Origin: Actinomycetes bacterium
Lineage (GTDB): Bacteria; Actinomycetota; Acidimicrobiia; Acidimicrobiales; Palsa-688
Direction of reading: 5' to 3'
Length of the DNA stretch: 38,961 bases
Assembly: GCA_021828475.1 (NCBI GenBank)
Contig: JAJZIY010000030.1
Coordinates: 1 to 38,961, forward strand
Part shown: positions 16,029-23,337 of the stretch, piece by piece
How positions within the stretch are numbered: position 1 is the stretch's first letter
How the letters are laid out: each line of letters begins with the position of its first letter
Notes under the pieces: generated by a model
What the model saw: only the letters and a program-made list of their open reading frames with translations
What the model was told of the DNA's origin: nothing
Database searches by the model: none
Made by a program: the position numbers and the translations under genes

Positions 16029-17462
16029 TTAGAGACCGTAGGTCTCGAGGAGCCGCAACCAGATTTCACTGACTGTCGGGTACGACGGGACGGCGTGCCA
16101 GAGACGTTCCAGCGGGACCTCGCCCACCACAGCCACGGTGGCTGCGTGCACCAGCTCGCTCGCGCCCGCGCCGACGAAGGTCGCACCGACGACGACCTCG
16201 CGGCTGCGGTCCACCACCATGCGGGCCCGGCCGCCGTAACCGTCGGCGAGGAGCGCTGCGCCGGCGACGTCGCCCAGCTCGTAGTCGACTACTTCGACAT
16301 CCAGCCCGGCACCCCGGGCCTGAGCCTGCGTCAAACCCACCGCCGCCACCTCGGGATCGGTGAACACGACCTGGGGCACGGCGGCGTGGTCAGCGGTCGC
16401 CCTGTACTTCCCCCAGGGGGCAAGCGCGCCATCACCCGGCTTGGCCTCCCCCCGGGCCAGCGCTGCGATGTAGTCGCCGCACACCCGGGCCTGGTACTTG
16501 CCCTGGTGCGTGAGCAGTGCCCTCCTGTTCACGTCGCCGACGGCGAAAAGCCAACCCCCGTCGACGCCTTCTACCGCCATGGAGTCGTCCACCTCCAGCC
16601 AGGACCCCGGTGCCAGGCCCACCGTCTCCAGGCCTATGTCGTCGGTGCGCGGGCGGCGGCCTGCGGCCACCAGCAGCCGGCGCCCCCGCACCCGCTCGCC
16701 CCCGATGTCCAGCACGTAGCCGTGGCCTTCGCGCTCCACCGAGGTGACGGCCCGGCCCGTGCGGACATCCACGGCCATGGCCTGCATCGCCTGGCCGAGG
16801 AGCTCCCCGACGAAGGGTTCGTTCGCAGGCAGGAGGCGCTCGGCCATCTCCACCAGGGTCACGGCACTGCCCAGGCTGCGAAAGACCTGTGCCAGCTCAC
16901 AACCGGCGGCGCCCCCTCCGAGGACCAGCATGCTCTCTGGTACCTCGTGGGCACTGGTCGCTTCCCGCGTCGTCCAGGCATTGGCCTCACGCAGGCCCGG
17001 TACGGGGGGCACGGCCCCCGCCGAACCGGTGGCGACCACCACGGCGCGGCGGGCTTTGAGGCGCTGCGGGCCGGACCGGGTGGCGACGTGGACGCGGCGG
17101 GGGCCTGCAAGCCGACCATGGCCGCGGACCAGCTCGACACCGGCGCCTCGGAGCCACTCGACTTGCCCCCCGTCGTCCCAGTGGTTGGTGAAACCGTCGC
17201 GCCGGGCCAGGACGGCGTCCGCGTCGAGGTCCGCTGTGACCGACTGGCGTGCCCCGTCGACCCTGAGGGCCCCCAGGCGGGCGTGCAGCGGGCGGAGCAG
17301 TGCCTTGCTCGGCATACAGGCCCAGTAGGAGCACTCGCCACCGACGAGCTCGTTCTCCACGACGGCGGCGGACAGCCCGCCCCTGGTGGCCCGGTCAGCC
17401 ACGTTCTCGCCCACCGGGCCCGCCCCGATCACCACGACGTCGAACACGCGCTCGTCTGCCAC
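16029..17462 (-). CDS. Pyridine nucleotide-disulfide oxidoreductase (Lpd/MerA-like)
   Basis: A 477-residue FAD enzyme. It has the FAD-binding motif VVVIGAGPVGENVA at the N-terminus, the redox disulfide in GGECSYWACMPSKALLRP (CX4C), a second nucleotide motif VLGGGAAGCELAQVFRSLG, the FAD-site LFAVGDVN and the C-terminal dimerisation domain ending HAVPSYPTVSEIW, whose His is the catalytic base. The active-site peptide differs from classic lipoamide dehydrogenase (GGTCLNVGCIPSK) and from MerA, which adds an N-terminal metal-binding domain absent here, so the substrate is uncertain. The GTG start has GGAGG 5 nt upstream. It lies 69 bp after the FIST gene on the same strand. Confidence 0.88.
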   Translation of the reverse strand: MADERVFDVVVIGAGPVGENVADRATRGGLSAAVVENELVGGECSYWACMPSKALLRPLHARLGALRVDGARQSVTADLDADAVLARRDGFTNHWDDGGQVEWLRGAGVELVRGHGRLAGPRRVHVATRSGPQRLKARRAVVVATGSAGAVPPVPGLREANAWTTREATSAHEVPESMLVLGGGAAGCELAQVFRSLGSAVTLVEMAERLLPANEPFVGELLGQAMQAMAVDVRTGRAVTSVEREGHGYVLDIGGERVRGRRLLVAAGRRPRTDDIGLETVGLAPGSWLEVDDSMAVEGVDGGWLFAVGDVNRRALLTHQGKYQARVCGDYIAALARGEAKPGDGALAPWGKYRATADHAAVPQVVFTDPEVAAVGLTQAQARGAGLDVEVVDYELGDVAGAALLADGYGGRARMVVDRSREVVVGATFVGAGASELVHAATVAVVGEVPLERLWHAVPSYPTVSEIWLRLLETYGL

Positions 17463-17480
17463 ATGGGCCTCCGTTCAACA

Positions 17481-17497
17481 GGCGGGCCGGGCCCGCC
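17481..17497. terminator. GC hairpin between FIST and oxidoreductase genes
   Basis: GGCGGGCC (17481-17488) and GGCCCGCC (17490-17497) are perfect complements with almost no spacer. The hairpin lies 35 nt after the FIST stop and 19 nt before the next start. No T tract. Confidence 0.4.
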
Positions 17498-17531
17498 CCC
17501 TACCCGGTGCCGCCGGGGCCCCCTGGCCCGC

Positions 17532-18689
17532 TCAGCGGAACACCGCCACACATGCGGTGAAACTGTGCAGGAAGTTCCTGCCCCCGACCGGGCCGAGCTC
17601 TCCTGCGCAGAAGGCTCCCGCAACGGGCACGTCTCCGAGGAGCTTGGAGACGAGTGCCGCATCGTGGTCGGGGTGCTCGAACAGCCTCATGCCCCTGCCG
17701 TTGCAGGTGAAGACCAGGGCCCCCTGCACCGCCATGCCCTCCAGCCCGGCCACTTCCTGCTCGAGCGTCTCGACGAGGTCCTCGTCCGCCGAAGCCGCAT
17801 CACGGACGTGGAACTGCAACGTCTGCCCGAGGCGGACGTCGGCACCTACGACGATGGCGCCCGAGCCCGGGTCGGCCCCGACGACGCTGTGAACGAGGAA
17901 GTCACCCCGACGTTGTTCGTGGCGGTACTCGTCGATGACCTGGCCGACCTGCAGGCCGCCCTCGGCCAGCAGTTGGCGGTCGGCCTCCGGCAGGGTGGCC
18001 ACCAGCTCCTGCAGCCTCTGGAACGGCGGCCGCCCACCGATGCCGTGCACGACATTGCCCTCGCAGCCCGTGACCGTGTACGGGTTGCCGATGGGCCGGC
18101 AGCCCTGGGAGACCAGGAGGTCGACCTGGGCGCCGGTCAGCGTCGCCACGACCGCGCCCGAGCGGAGAACCTGGTCGTCGAGGAAAAGGGTGCTGGAGCC
18201 GAGGCTCTCTCCCGCGCCCGCCAGACCACCGATGACGGTCGCCTGCGGCACATTGTCGTCGAGATGGGCGAGCAGGTCGGGCACCGGGAAGCCGAATGGG
18301 TCGGCGAGCACGAGGTACGGCCCGCCGCCGGCTTCGAAGCGGTCCCCGACGAACAAACCTCCCCCCGGGGTCGCCAGGTGCTCGACCGAGAACGTCTCCA
18401 CCGGGCCGGTCCCGGCCGCCAACCACAGGGACACCGCCGGAGCGTCCTCGACCTCCTGCGCCCCACCGATCACGGACTCGGCTGCGCACCCGATGAGCGG
18501 CACGTGACCGAGCACCTCGTTGAGAGCACGCAGGAAATAGGCTGCTTCCCGGTGGTAGTGGCGGCTGACGAAGACAACGGCCAGGTCGGGGGTGAGGCCA
18601 CCCAGGCCGTCGCATGCCTCGAGGGCAGCGCGCACCGCCGCCTCCTCTGTGCCGACGTCGCCCACCACCAGCGCGGCTGAGGCCTTCAT
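17532..18689 (-). CDS. FIST-domain protein
   Basis: A 385-residue protein with FIST_N (about residues 25-220) and FIST_C (about 225-370) domains, a pair proposed to bind small ligands such as amino acids for signalling. Recognisable stretches are DLAVVFVSRHYHREAAYFL, VPLIGCAAESVIGGAQEVED, GGLFVGDRFE, VIGGLAGAGE, SQGCRPIGNPYTVTGCEGNV and the C-terminal GAFCAGELGPVGGRNFLHSF. It has no transmembrane segment and no attached kinase or cyclase domain, and no signalling gene is adjacent, so it acts in trans or has another role. No ribosome binding site is seen; TAGGCT lies 9 nt upstream of the ATG inside a 16-bp direct repeat. Confidence 0.88.
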   Translation of the reverse strand: MKASAALVVGDVGTEEAAVRAALEACDGLGGLTPDLAVVFVSRHYHREAAYFLRALNEVLGHVPLIGCAAESVIGGAQEVEDAPAVSLWLAAGTGPVETFSVEHLATPGGGLFVGDRFEAGGGPYLVLADPFGFPVPDLLAHLDDNVPQATVIGGLAGAGESLGSSTLFLDDQVLRSGAVVATLTGAQVDLLVSQGCRPIGNPYTVTGCEGNVVHGIGGRPPFQRLQELVATLPEADRQLLAEGGLQVGQVIDEYRHEQRRGDFLVHSVVGADPGSGAIVVGADVRLGQTLQFHVRDAASADEDLVETLEQEVAGLEGMAVQGALVFTCNGRGMRLFEHPDHDAALVSKLLGDVPVAGAFCAGELGPVGGRNFLHSFTACVAVFR

Positions 18690-18696
18690 TACCCGC

Positions 18697-18738
18697 GCAG
18701 CCTACATCCCCGTACTATCAGGGCAGCCTACATCCCCG
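18697..18738. repeat. Two 16-bp direct repeats upstream of the FIST gene
   Basis: GCAGCCTACATCCCCG occurs at 18697-18712 and 18723-18738, spaced 26 bp. On the minus strand the proximal copy contains TAGGCT and ends 7 nt before the ATG. Confidence 0.75.
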
Positions 18739-18928
18739 GCTGCGCCGTGCCGAAAGGCGCTCCTGGCCGCGGCGCCGGCCCGGACTGCTGCTCCGGCACC
18801 AGCCCTGGTCGCGCGCGCCCCGTCGGACCATGGCGGGCTCGGAGGGCCAGCGACGGAGCCGACGACGACCGAGAGAGGGTGACAACGGGATCGGGGCACG
18901 CCCGGGCCCCCGTCGGGCACCGAGTGCG

Positions 18929-18960
18929 CCCGGGCCGGTCCCCCCTTGGCCCAGCCCGGG
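18929..18960 (-). terminator. Possible terminator of the aldo/keto reductase gene
   Basis: CCCGGGC (18929-18935) and GCCCGGG (18954-18960) are perfect complements with an 18-nt loop, 58 nt past the stop at 19018. No T tract. Confidence 0.3.
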
Positions 18961-19017
18961 TCAACCGCCATCGCACTGTCTACCAAACGCCGGCGTAACC
19001 TGCCCGGAATAGGCCCC

Positions 19018-19989
19018 TCACCAGGCGAAGTCCTCCGGCGAGGTCTTGTAGCCAGGGAAGAGCTCCTCCAGGCGGTCGAGCGTCTTGTCGTCGAGGTCCA
19101 CCGTCAGAGCGGCCATGGCGCCGTCGAGGTGCTCGGGGGTGCGGGGCCCGATGATCGGCGCAGTGACCTCGGGGCGCGTAAGCAGCCACGCCAGGGCCAC
19201 GGCCGACGGCTCGACGCCGAGGTCTGCGCACAGGTCCTCGTAGGCCTCCAGCTGGCTGCGCTTGTTCGCCAGCGTCTCGGCAGCGCGGCCCTCGGTGCGC
19301 CGCCTGCCTTCACGCTCCTTGCGGACCACGCCGCCCAGCAGGCCGCCGTGCAGGGGCGACCACGGGATCACGCCGAGGCCGTAGTCGAGGGCGGCCGGCA
19401 GCACCTCACGCTCGACGTCGCGCTGCAGCAGGTTGTAGATGCACTGCTCGCTCACCAGCCCCAGGAAGTGGCGGCGGTCGGCCGCCTCCTGCGCCTTGGC
19501 TATGTGCCAGCCGGCGAAGTTGGACGAGCCGGCATAGAGGATCTTGCCCTGGTGGCGCAGCGTCTCCATCCCCTCCCAGATCTCCTCCCACGGGGTGTCC
19601 CGGTCCACGTGGTGCATCTGGTAGAGGTCTATGTAGTCGGTCTGCAGCCGCCGGAGGGACTCGTCGCAGGCGCGCCGGATGTTGAGCGCCGACAGCTTGC
19701 CCTCGTTGGGCCAGTCGCCCATGCCGCCGTAGAGCTTGGTGGCTATGACCGTGCGCTCGCGCCGGCCGCCTCCCTGGGCGAACCAGTGGCCCACGATCTG
19801 CTCGGTGGCGCCACGCCCCACGTCGCGACCGTAGACGTTGGCCGTGTCGAAGAAGTTGACGCCGAGCTCGTGGGCCCGGTCCATGATGGCGAAGGAGGTC
19901 GCCTCGTCGGTGAGGGGACCGAAGTTCATCGTGCCGAGGCAGAGCCGGCTGACGGACAGGCCGCTACGACCCAGATGTGAGTACTCCAT
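19018..19989 (-). CDS. Aldo/keto reductase
   Basis: A 323-residue NADPH-dependent reductase with a TIM-barrel fold, predicted to reduce aldehydes or ketones in the cytoplasm. It has the N-terminal family start MEYSHLGRSGLSVSRLCLGT, the Asp/Tyr pair in NFFDTANVYG, the helix DYIDLYQMHHVD and the cofactor site near PIIGPRTPEHLDGAM. It resembles the AKR11/YghZ-like or general-stress group rather than aldose reductase. It has no Shine-Dalgarno, but TAGGGT ends 6 nt before the ATG, suggesting a leaderless transcript. The 64-bp gap to the DUF711 gene upstream is short, but the local promoter-like box argues for a separate start. Confidence 0.92.
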   Translation of the reverse strand: MEYSHLGRSGLSVSRLCLGTMNFGPLTDEATSFAIMDRAHELGVNFFDTANVYGRDVGRGATEQIVGHWFAQGGGRRERTVIATKLYGGMGDWPNEGKLSALNIRRACDESLRRLQTDYIDLYQMHHVDRDTPWEEIWEGMETLRHQGKILYAGSSNFAGWHIAKAQEAADRRHFLGLVSEQCIYNLLQRDVEREVLPAALDYGLGVIPWSPLHGGLLGGVVRKEREGRRRTEGRAAETLANKRSQLEAYEDLCADLGVEPSAVALAWLLTRPEVTAPIIGPRTPEHLDGAMAALTVDLDDKTLDRLEELFPGYKTSPEDFAW

Positions 19990-19995
19990 GAGGCG

Positions 19996-20001
19996 ACCCT
20001 A
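19996..20001 (-). promoter_or_regulatory. Candidate -10 element TAGGGT for leaderless aldo/keto reductase mRNA
   Basis: TAGGGT (20001-19996 on the minus strand) ends exactly 6 nt before ATG 19989. Confidence 0.35.
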
Positions 20002-20053
20002 CCGGCGCTGCGCAGCAAGACGGCCAGCCCGCAGCGCCGGCTGCGCGCCGCGC

Positions 20054-21262
20054 TCATGGGGCCGGCAGCGCCTTCGTGACGGCATCGACGAGGTAGGGCG
20101 AGGCGAAGCGCGTCCGCTCCCCCGCCCGGGCGCCGGGGAACGGCATGAGGCGCGCCGACAGCGGCTTGTCGTAGCGCACGGCCAGGCTGGCCATGTCCGT
20201 TGCGACCCGCGCCAATTGTGCGGCCGGCGTGGCGCCCGGCAAGGGTACGGTGTCCAGGCCGGTGCCACAGACGGCCGAGAAGGCGAGCAACTGGTCGATG
20301 CCGACCAGTCCTTGCTCCCATCGCCGGGCGAGGACCGAGTCCTCCATCACCGGGAGCATCAAACCGCAGTAACCGCACGTGGGCAGCCCCGTGGACCGGA
20401 GCCCGGCGGTGACGGCGGCGCAGAGCGCCAGGGTCCCCGGGCCCCCGAAGGAGCCGTGGCCGGCACCTTCCATTGCGGCCACGATGCTGTCCGGCCCCGC
20501 CGGTGCCGGGGACAGGTCGATCCCGCCGAAGCGGACGCCTGCCTCTTCGCACACCCGCATGCACAGCTCGACGGGTGGACGCCCGGCCGCTCCAACGGCA
20601 CTGGCAACCCGTCGCTGCACCTCGCCCAGCGGCGCTCCCCCTTCCAGGGCGGCTCGCACCACTCCGGCCGCCTGCAGGCCCAGACCGAGCGTGCCCGGCC
20701 CGTCGTGGTAGGCAGCCGGGAAGAACGGCGTCCCGGGCCTGACCCGGGCCACTGCGGCGAAGTTGAAGTTGCCGAGACCCTCGGCGTCGGCCGACGCCAG
20801 TTGTGCCATCACCCGGCCTGCAGCCTCGGCCGCCGGCACGTCCACCCCCTCCCCGGGAGCAGCCACCATCACCGACCAACTGAGAGAGCGCAACGGTGCC
20901 AGGGTCGCGGCCAGGTGCTCGGCCCGCCCGAGCTGGCGGGCGAGGGGCCAGAGCGGACCGAGCGCCAGGAAGCTCACGCCGAGGGCGCCGAGCCGGTCGT
21001 GCAACCAGCTCAGGTAGCCCTCGACCTCGACCTCGCCTGCGGCCCCCATGTCCCCTAGCAGGGGGCGTGCCGAAAGGCGCACCGTCTGGACCTCGTAGCC
21101 CCGGGTCACGAAGATGTCCCGGGCCGTGCCCAAGACCTCGGCCGCCCGTTCGAGTGTGCCGTCGCCGAGCGGGTGGGCGTCCGCCAGGCCCAGCGTCAGT
21201 GTCCGTACGGGGGGCGTGCAGCCACCCGGGCCACCCTGCGCCGAGGCCGCGTCGACGCTCAT
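20054..21262 (-). CDS. DUF711 (UPF0210/PFL-type) family protein
   Basis: A 402-residue protein of the DUF711 family; I know no established reaction. Family hallmarks are FGGIDLSPAPAGPDSIVAAM, GFGGPGTL-like AGHGSFGGPGTLALCAAVT, a CGYCGLMLPVMED segment with paired cysteines, GIDQLLAFSAVCGTGLDTVP and the C-terminal KPLSARLMPFPG. The length is close to the usual 400-450. The Cys-Gly-Tyr-Cys motif may bind metal or be redox-active, which is inference. The gene has no Shine-Dalgarno, but TAGCTT ends 6 nt before the ATG. It is not obviously linked in function to the downstream aldo/keto reductase. Confidence 0.85.
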   Translation of the reverse strand: MSVDAASAQGGPGGCTPPVRTLTLGLADAHPLGDGTLERAAEVLGTARDIFVTRGYEVQTVRLSARPLLGDMGAAGEVEVEGYLSWLHDRLGALGVSFLALGPLWPLARQLGRAEHLAATLAPLRSLSWSVMVAAPGEGVDVPAAEAAGRVMAQLASADAEGLGNFNFAAVARVRPGTPFFPAAYHDGPGTLGLGLQAAGVVRAALEGGAPLGEVQRRVASAVGAAGRPPVELCMRVCEEAGVRFGGIDLSPAPAGPDSIVAAMEGAGHGSFGGPGTLALCAAVTAGLRSTGLPTCGYCGLMLPVMEDSVLARRWEQGLVGIDQLLAFSAVCGTGLDTVPLPGATPAAQLARVATDMASLAVRYDKPLSARLMPFPGARAGERTRFASPYLVDAVTKALPAP

Positions 21263-21814
21263 GGCGACAAGCTAGCTCCGGGCCGGGGAAGTCACCTCGG
21301 CCCCGTCCCAGCCGGTCCCCGGGCACCTCGTGACCCTGCTGAAGGGAGGAGGGCGGCGGCCAGGCCACCGGCGAGGCCCTGCCGGCGAGGAGCGCCGAAA
21401 AGCTGGAAGAAGTGGAAGGTCCGCACGGGCGAGGCGGACCTGCGACGGTCGGGTGGGCTGCGCAGCGCAAGCCGGCTCCGGGTCGGGCCGGGCGCCCGGT
21501 GGCCAGGCCGCGCTCGCTGGCCCCGGTTGCGGCAAGCGCCCAGCAAGTCGCCGCAAGCACTCGCGCCCGGACGGCAACCACCCCGGCCGGTCGCAGGCCC
21601 GTGCCCGGTGCCCGGCTGCCGGCAGGTGCCCGCGGGCAACACCCCCCTGACAGTGCCGACGAAGGGCCCGCAACTTTGCACAACTCTCTTCCAAAGGAGA
21701 TGCCCGGACGGGCCTAAAGAAGCAGGCTACGGCAACCGAGGAGTTCGGGGAAGCAGATGCAGGGCCCGCTGTGCGCGCGGCGGCCTCGGACAAACCGACA
21801 AGGGGAGAACTTTG
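21263..21814. other. 552-bp intergenic region with divergent promoters
   Basis: It separates the divergent DUF711 and coiled-coil genes. Open frames cross it on both strands but have the composition of random GC-rich DNA. A TTGCGGC/GCCGCAA inverted repeat (21527-21533 and 21550-21556) is present. The last 150 bp before the coiled-coil gene are less GC-rich and probably form a mRNA leader; I cannot assign a known riboswitch. Confidence 0.5.
21269..21274 (-). promoter_or_regulatory. Candidate -10 element TAGCTT for leaderless DUF711 mRNA
   Basis: TAGCTT (21274-21269 on the minus strand) ends exactly 6 nt before ATG 21262; no Shine-Dalgarno is present. Confidence 0.4.
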
Positions 21815-23164
21815 ATGCCAGGGACCGAGCGCCAGACCGGCGCCGATGGCGCCGCGACCACCGAAGTCGCCCCGGATGCCGACCTGGGCACCGAAGAAGG
21901 TCTTGCCAACGCTCTGTCTGCTTTCCTCGCACAGCTCCATACCGGTTTCGACGACGACCAAGGGGTGTACGGCATGGGCGTGCCCGACCTGTCGGCCACC
22001 TCCTCGCTCAACAAGCTGCCCGTCGCGCCCACGGGGGCGGCGGCGGCCAGGGGCAGCGCTCCCCTCCCCCACCGTCAGGCCGTCGCCGCCCGGCTCCAGC
22101 CGACCAAGCTCCCCCCTGCCCCCGCTCCCAGAGCCCCCCAGGGCGCCACCACGGGCCCCCGCGTCACGGGCGACGGCTGGACGGCAGCGGCCGCCCTCGC
22201 CGGCCAGCGCGACGGGCAGAACGCCCGGCACGCTGTCCGGACCGGTATCGCAGCCGCGGCAGCAAGGCCAGTGCCTGCTCAGCCGGCCGGCCAGGCGCCC
22301 GCAGGCAAGCCCAGGTCCGTCGCAGGCGACGTCGGCACCAAGACGCCGGCGACAGGGGGCCCCGCCACGGTCACAGCCTCCCGGCCGGCCACGGCAACAG
22401 CCTCCCGCCAGCGCCCCGGTGCTCCCACGGCGGTACAGCTCGGGGCCACCGCGCCGGCCACGGCGGTCGCCACAGTCGAGCCTGTTCGGCCCGAGCCGGC
22501 CAACCCGACGGCACGCCGGAGTGGTACGTGGCGCGGCCCGCGACCGAGGGCCATCGCCGCCGGCGCTGCGGCCCTGGCACTGGTCGCCGGCCTGGCCGGC
22601 GCCGTCGCCTGGGGTAGCGGCTTGTCCTCGAGACTGGGCAGCACGTCCGCCCAGTTGTCGGCGACCCGGGCCGAGCTGGTCAGCGCCCGGGCCGGCGCAT
22701 CGGCGGCCACGGCGAGGGTGGGCAGGCAGCTGGTGGGCATCCGCGCCCTCGACCACCAGTTCAGCGCCACCCGGGCGCGGCTGGCACGGGTCGACGCCGA
22801 GCTTGCCACCACCCAGGGGCGCCTGGCCCAGGCCCAGGCACAGGTGGCCCAGGCCCAGGGCCGGTTGGGCGAGGCGCAGGGCCGGTTGGGCGAGGCGCAG
22901 GGCCGGTTGGGCAGCACCCAGCACAACCTGGTCGCCACCCAGGCGCACGCCACGGTCTGCGAGCAGGGCGCCCAGCTGGGCCAGCAGAGCCTGCAGGTCT
23001 TCGGCTCCCTCGTGCTGCTGCAGACCGACTACCTGACTGCGAGCCAGTCCTCGAACCGCTCGCAGATGCGAAGCGACCTCGCCAGGATGCGGTCCCTCGA
23101 GAAGCAGGCGCAGTCGATCGGGCCGAGGTTCGCCAGCTCGGTGGCCCTCTGCACCCGCGCCTGA
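21815..23164 (+). CDS. Single-pass membrane protein with extracytoplasmic coiled coil
   Basis: A 449-residue protein of no family I recognise. The N-terminal 245 residues are Ala/Pro/Thr-rich and low-complexity, probably disordered and cytoplasmic. One membrane helix follows (IAAGAAALALVAGLAGAVAW, about residues 246-265). A long heptad-rich coiled coil comes next, including three near-identical GRLGEAQ heptads encoded by perfect 21-bp DNA repeats, then a short C-terminal helical part with two cysteines. ATG 21815 has AGGGGAGAA upstream; the frame is open further back without coding character. The layout resembles membrane scaffold or cell-envelope proteins; function is unknown. Confidence 0.75.
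   Translation: MPGTERQTGADGAATTEVAPDADLGTEEGLANALSAFLAQLHTGFDDDQGVYGMGVPDLSATSSLNKLPVAPTGAAAARGSAPLPHRQAVAARLQPTKLPPAPAPRAPQGATTGPRVTGDGWTAAAALAGQRDGQNARHAVRTGIAAAAARPVPAQPAGQAPAGKPRSVAGDVGTKTPATGGPATVTASRPATATASRQRPGAPTAVQLGATAPATAVATVEPVRPEPANPTARRSGTWRGPRPRAIAAGAAALALVAGLAGAVAWGSGLSSRLGSTSAQLSATRAELVSARAGASAATARVGRQLVGIRALDHQFSATRARLARVDAELATTQGRLAQAQAQVAQAQGRLGEAQGRLGEAQGRLGSTQHNLVATQAHATVCEQGAQLGQQSLQVFGSLVLLQTDYLTASQSSNRSQMRSDLARMRSLEKQAQSIGPRFASSVALCTRA
22861..22913 (+). repeat. 21-bp tandem repeat (2.5 copies) encoding coiled-coil heptads
   Basis: Units at 22861-22881 and 22882-22902 are identical, with a partial third copy to 22912-22913. Each encodes one heptad, GRLGEAQ. Perfect identity at third codon positions indicates recent duplication. 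Confidence 0.85.
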
Positions 23165-23183
23165 CTCGCCGGCTGCACCCCCG

Positions 23184-23238
23184 TCGCTTCCGCAGCTCCC
23201 CATGCCCGTGTCGGCCCCTCGCTTCTTCAGCTCCCCAT
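23184..23238. repeat. Two imperfect 20-bp direct repeats upstream of glutamate decarboxylase
   Basis: TCGCTTCCGCAGCTCCCCAT (23184-23203) and TCGCTTCTTCAGCTCCCCAT (23219-23238) match at 18 of 20 positions, with a 35-bp period. They lie 100-150 bp before the decarboxylase start and just after the coiled-coil gene. Confidence 0.7.
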
Positions 23239-23337
23239 ACGGCGGCCGGGCCCGCTAGCTTCCCCGACGAACGCCCGCCGCCAGGGCCGGACCTCCCAGG
23301 CCCGGCCACAGGGCCGGGCAGGGGAGGTGGTGCCAGC

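Larger units (their letters stand above)
18690..19017. other. 328-bp intergenic region between aldo/keto reductase and FIST gene
   Basis: No gene supported. It contains two copies of a 16-bp direct repeat next to the FIST start and a hairpin 58-89 nt after the aldo/keto reductase stop. Confidence 0.6.

Noticed and set aside
15984..18680. 898-codon plus-strand open frame opposite the oxidoreductase and FIST genes
   Set aside because: The minus strand encodes two clear conserved proteins here; the plus-strand product has no motif and is a codon-bias artefact.
19926..21683. 585-codon minus-strand frame over the DUF711 gene
   Set aside because: The DUF711 protein lies in a different frame with conserved motifs; this one is low-complexity Arg/Gly/Pro sequence.
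21263..21814. Riboswitch (for example a cyclic-di-AMP type) in the leader of the coiled-coil gene
   Set aside because: The position before a membrane/envelope gene is suggestive and some inverted repeats exist, but I could not match the conserved core of any known class.
21272..23203. 643-codon minus-strand frame opposite the coiled-coil gene
   Set aside because: Glycine- and arginine-rich with no motif. The plus-strand frame has a ribosome binding site, a membrane helix and heptads.
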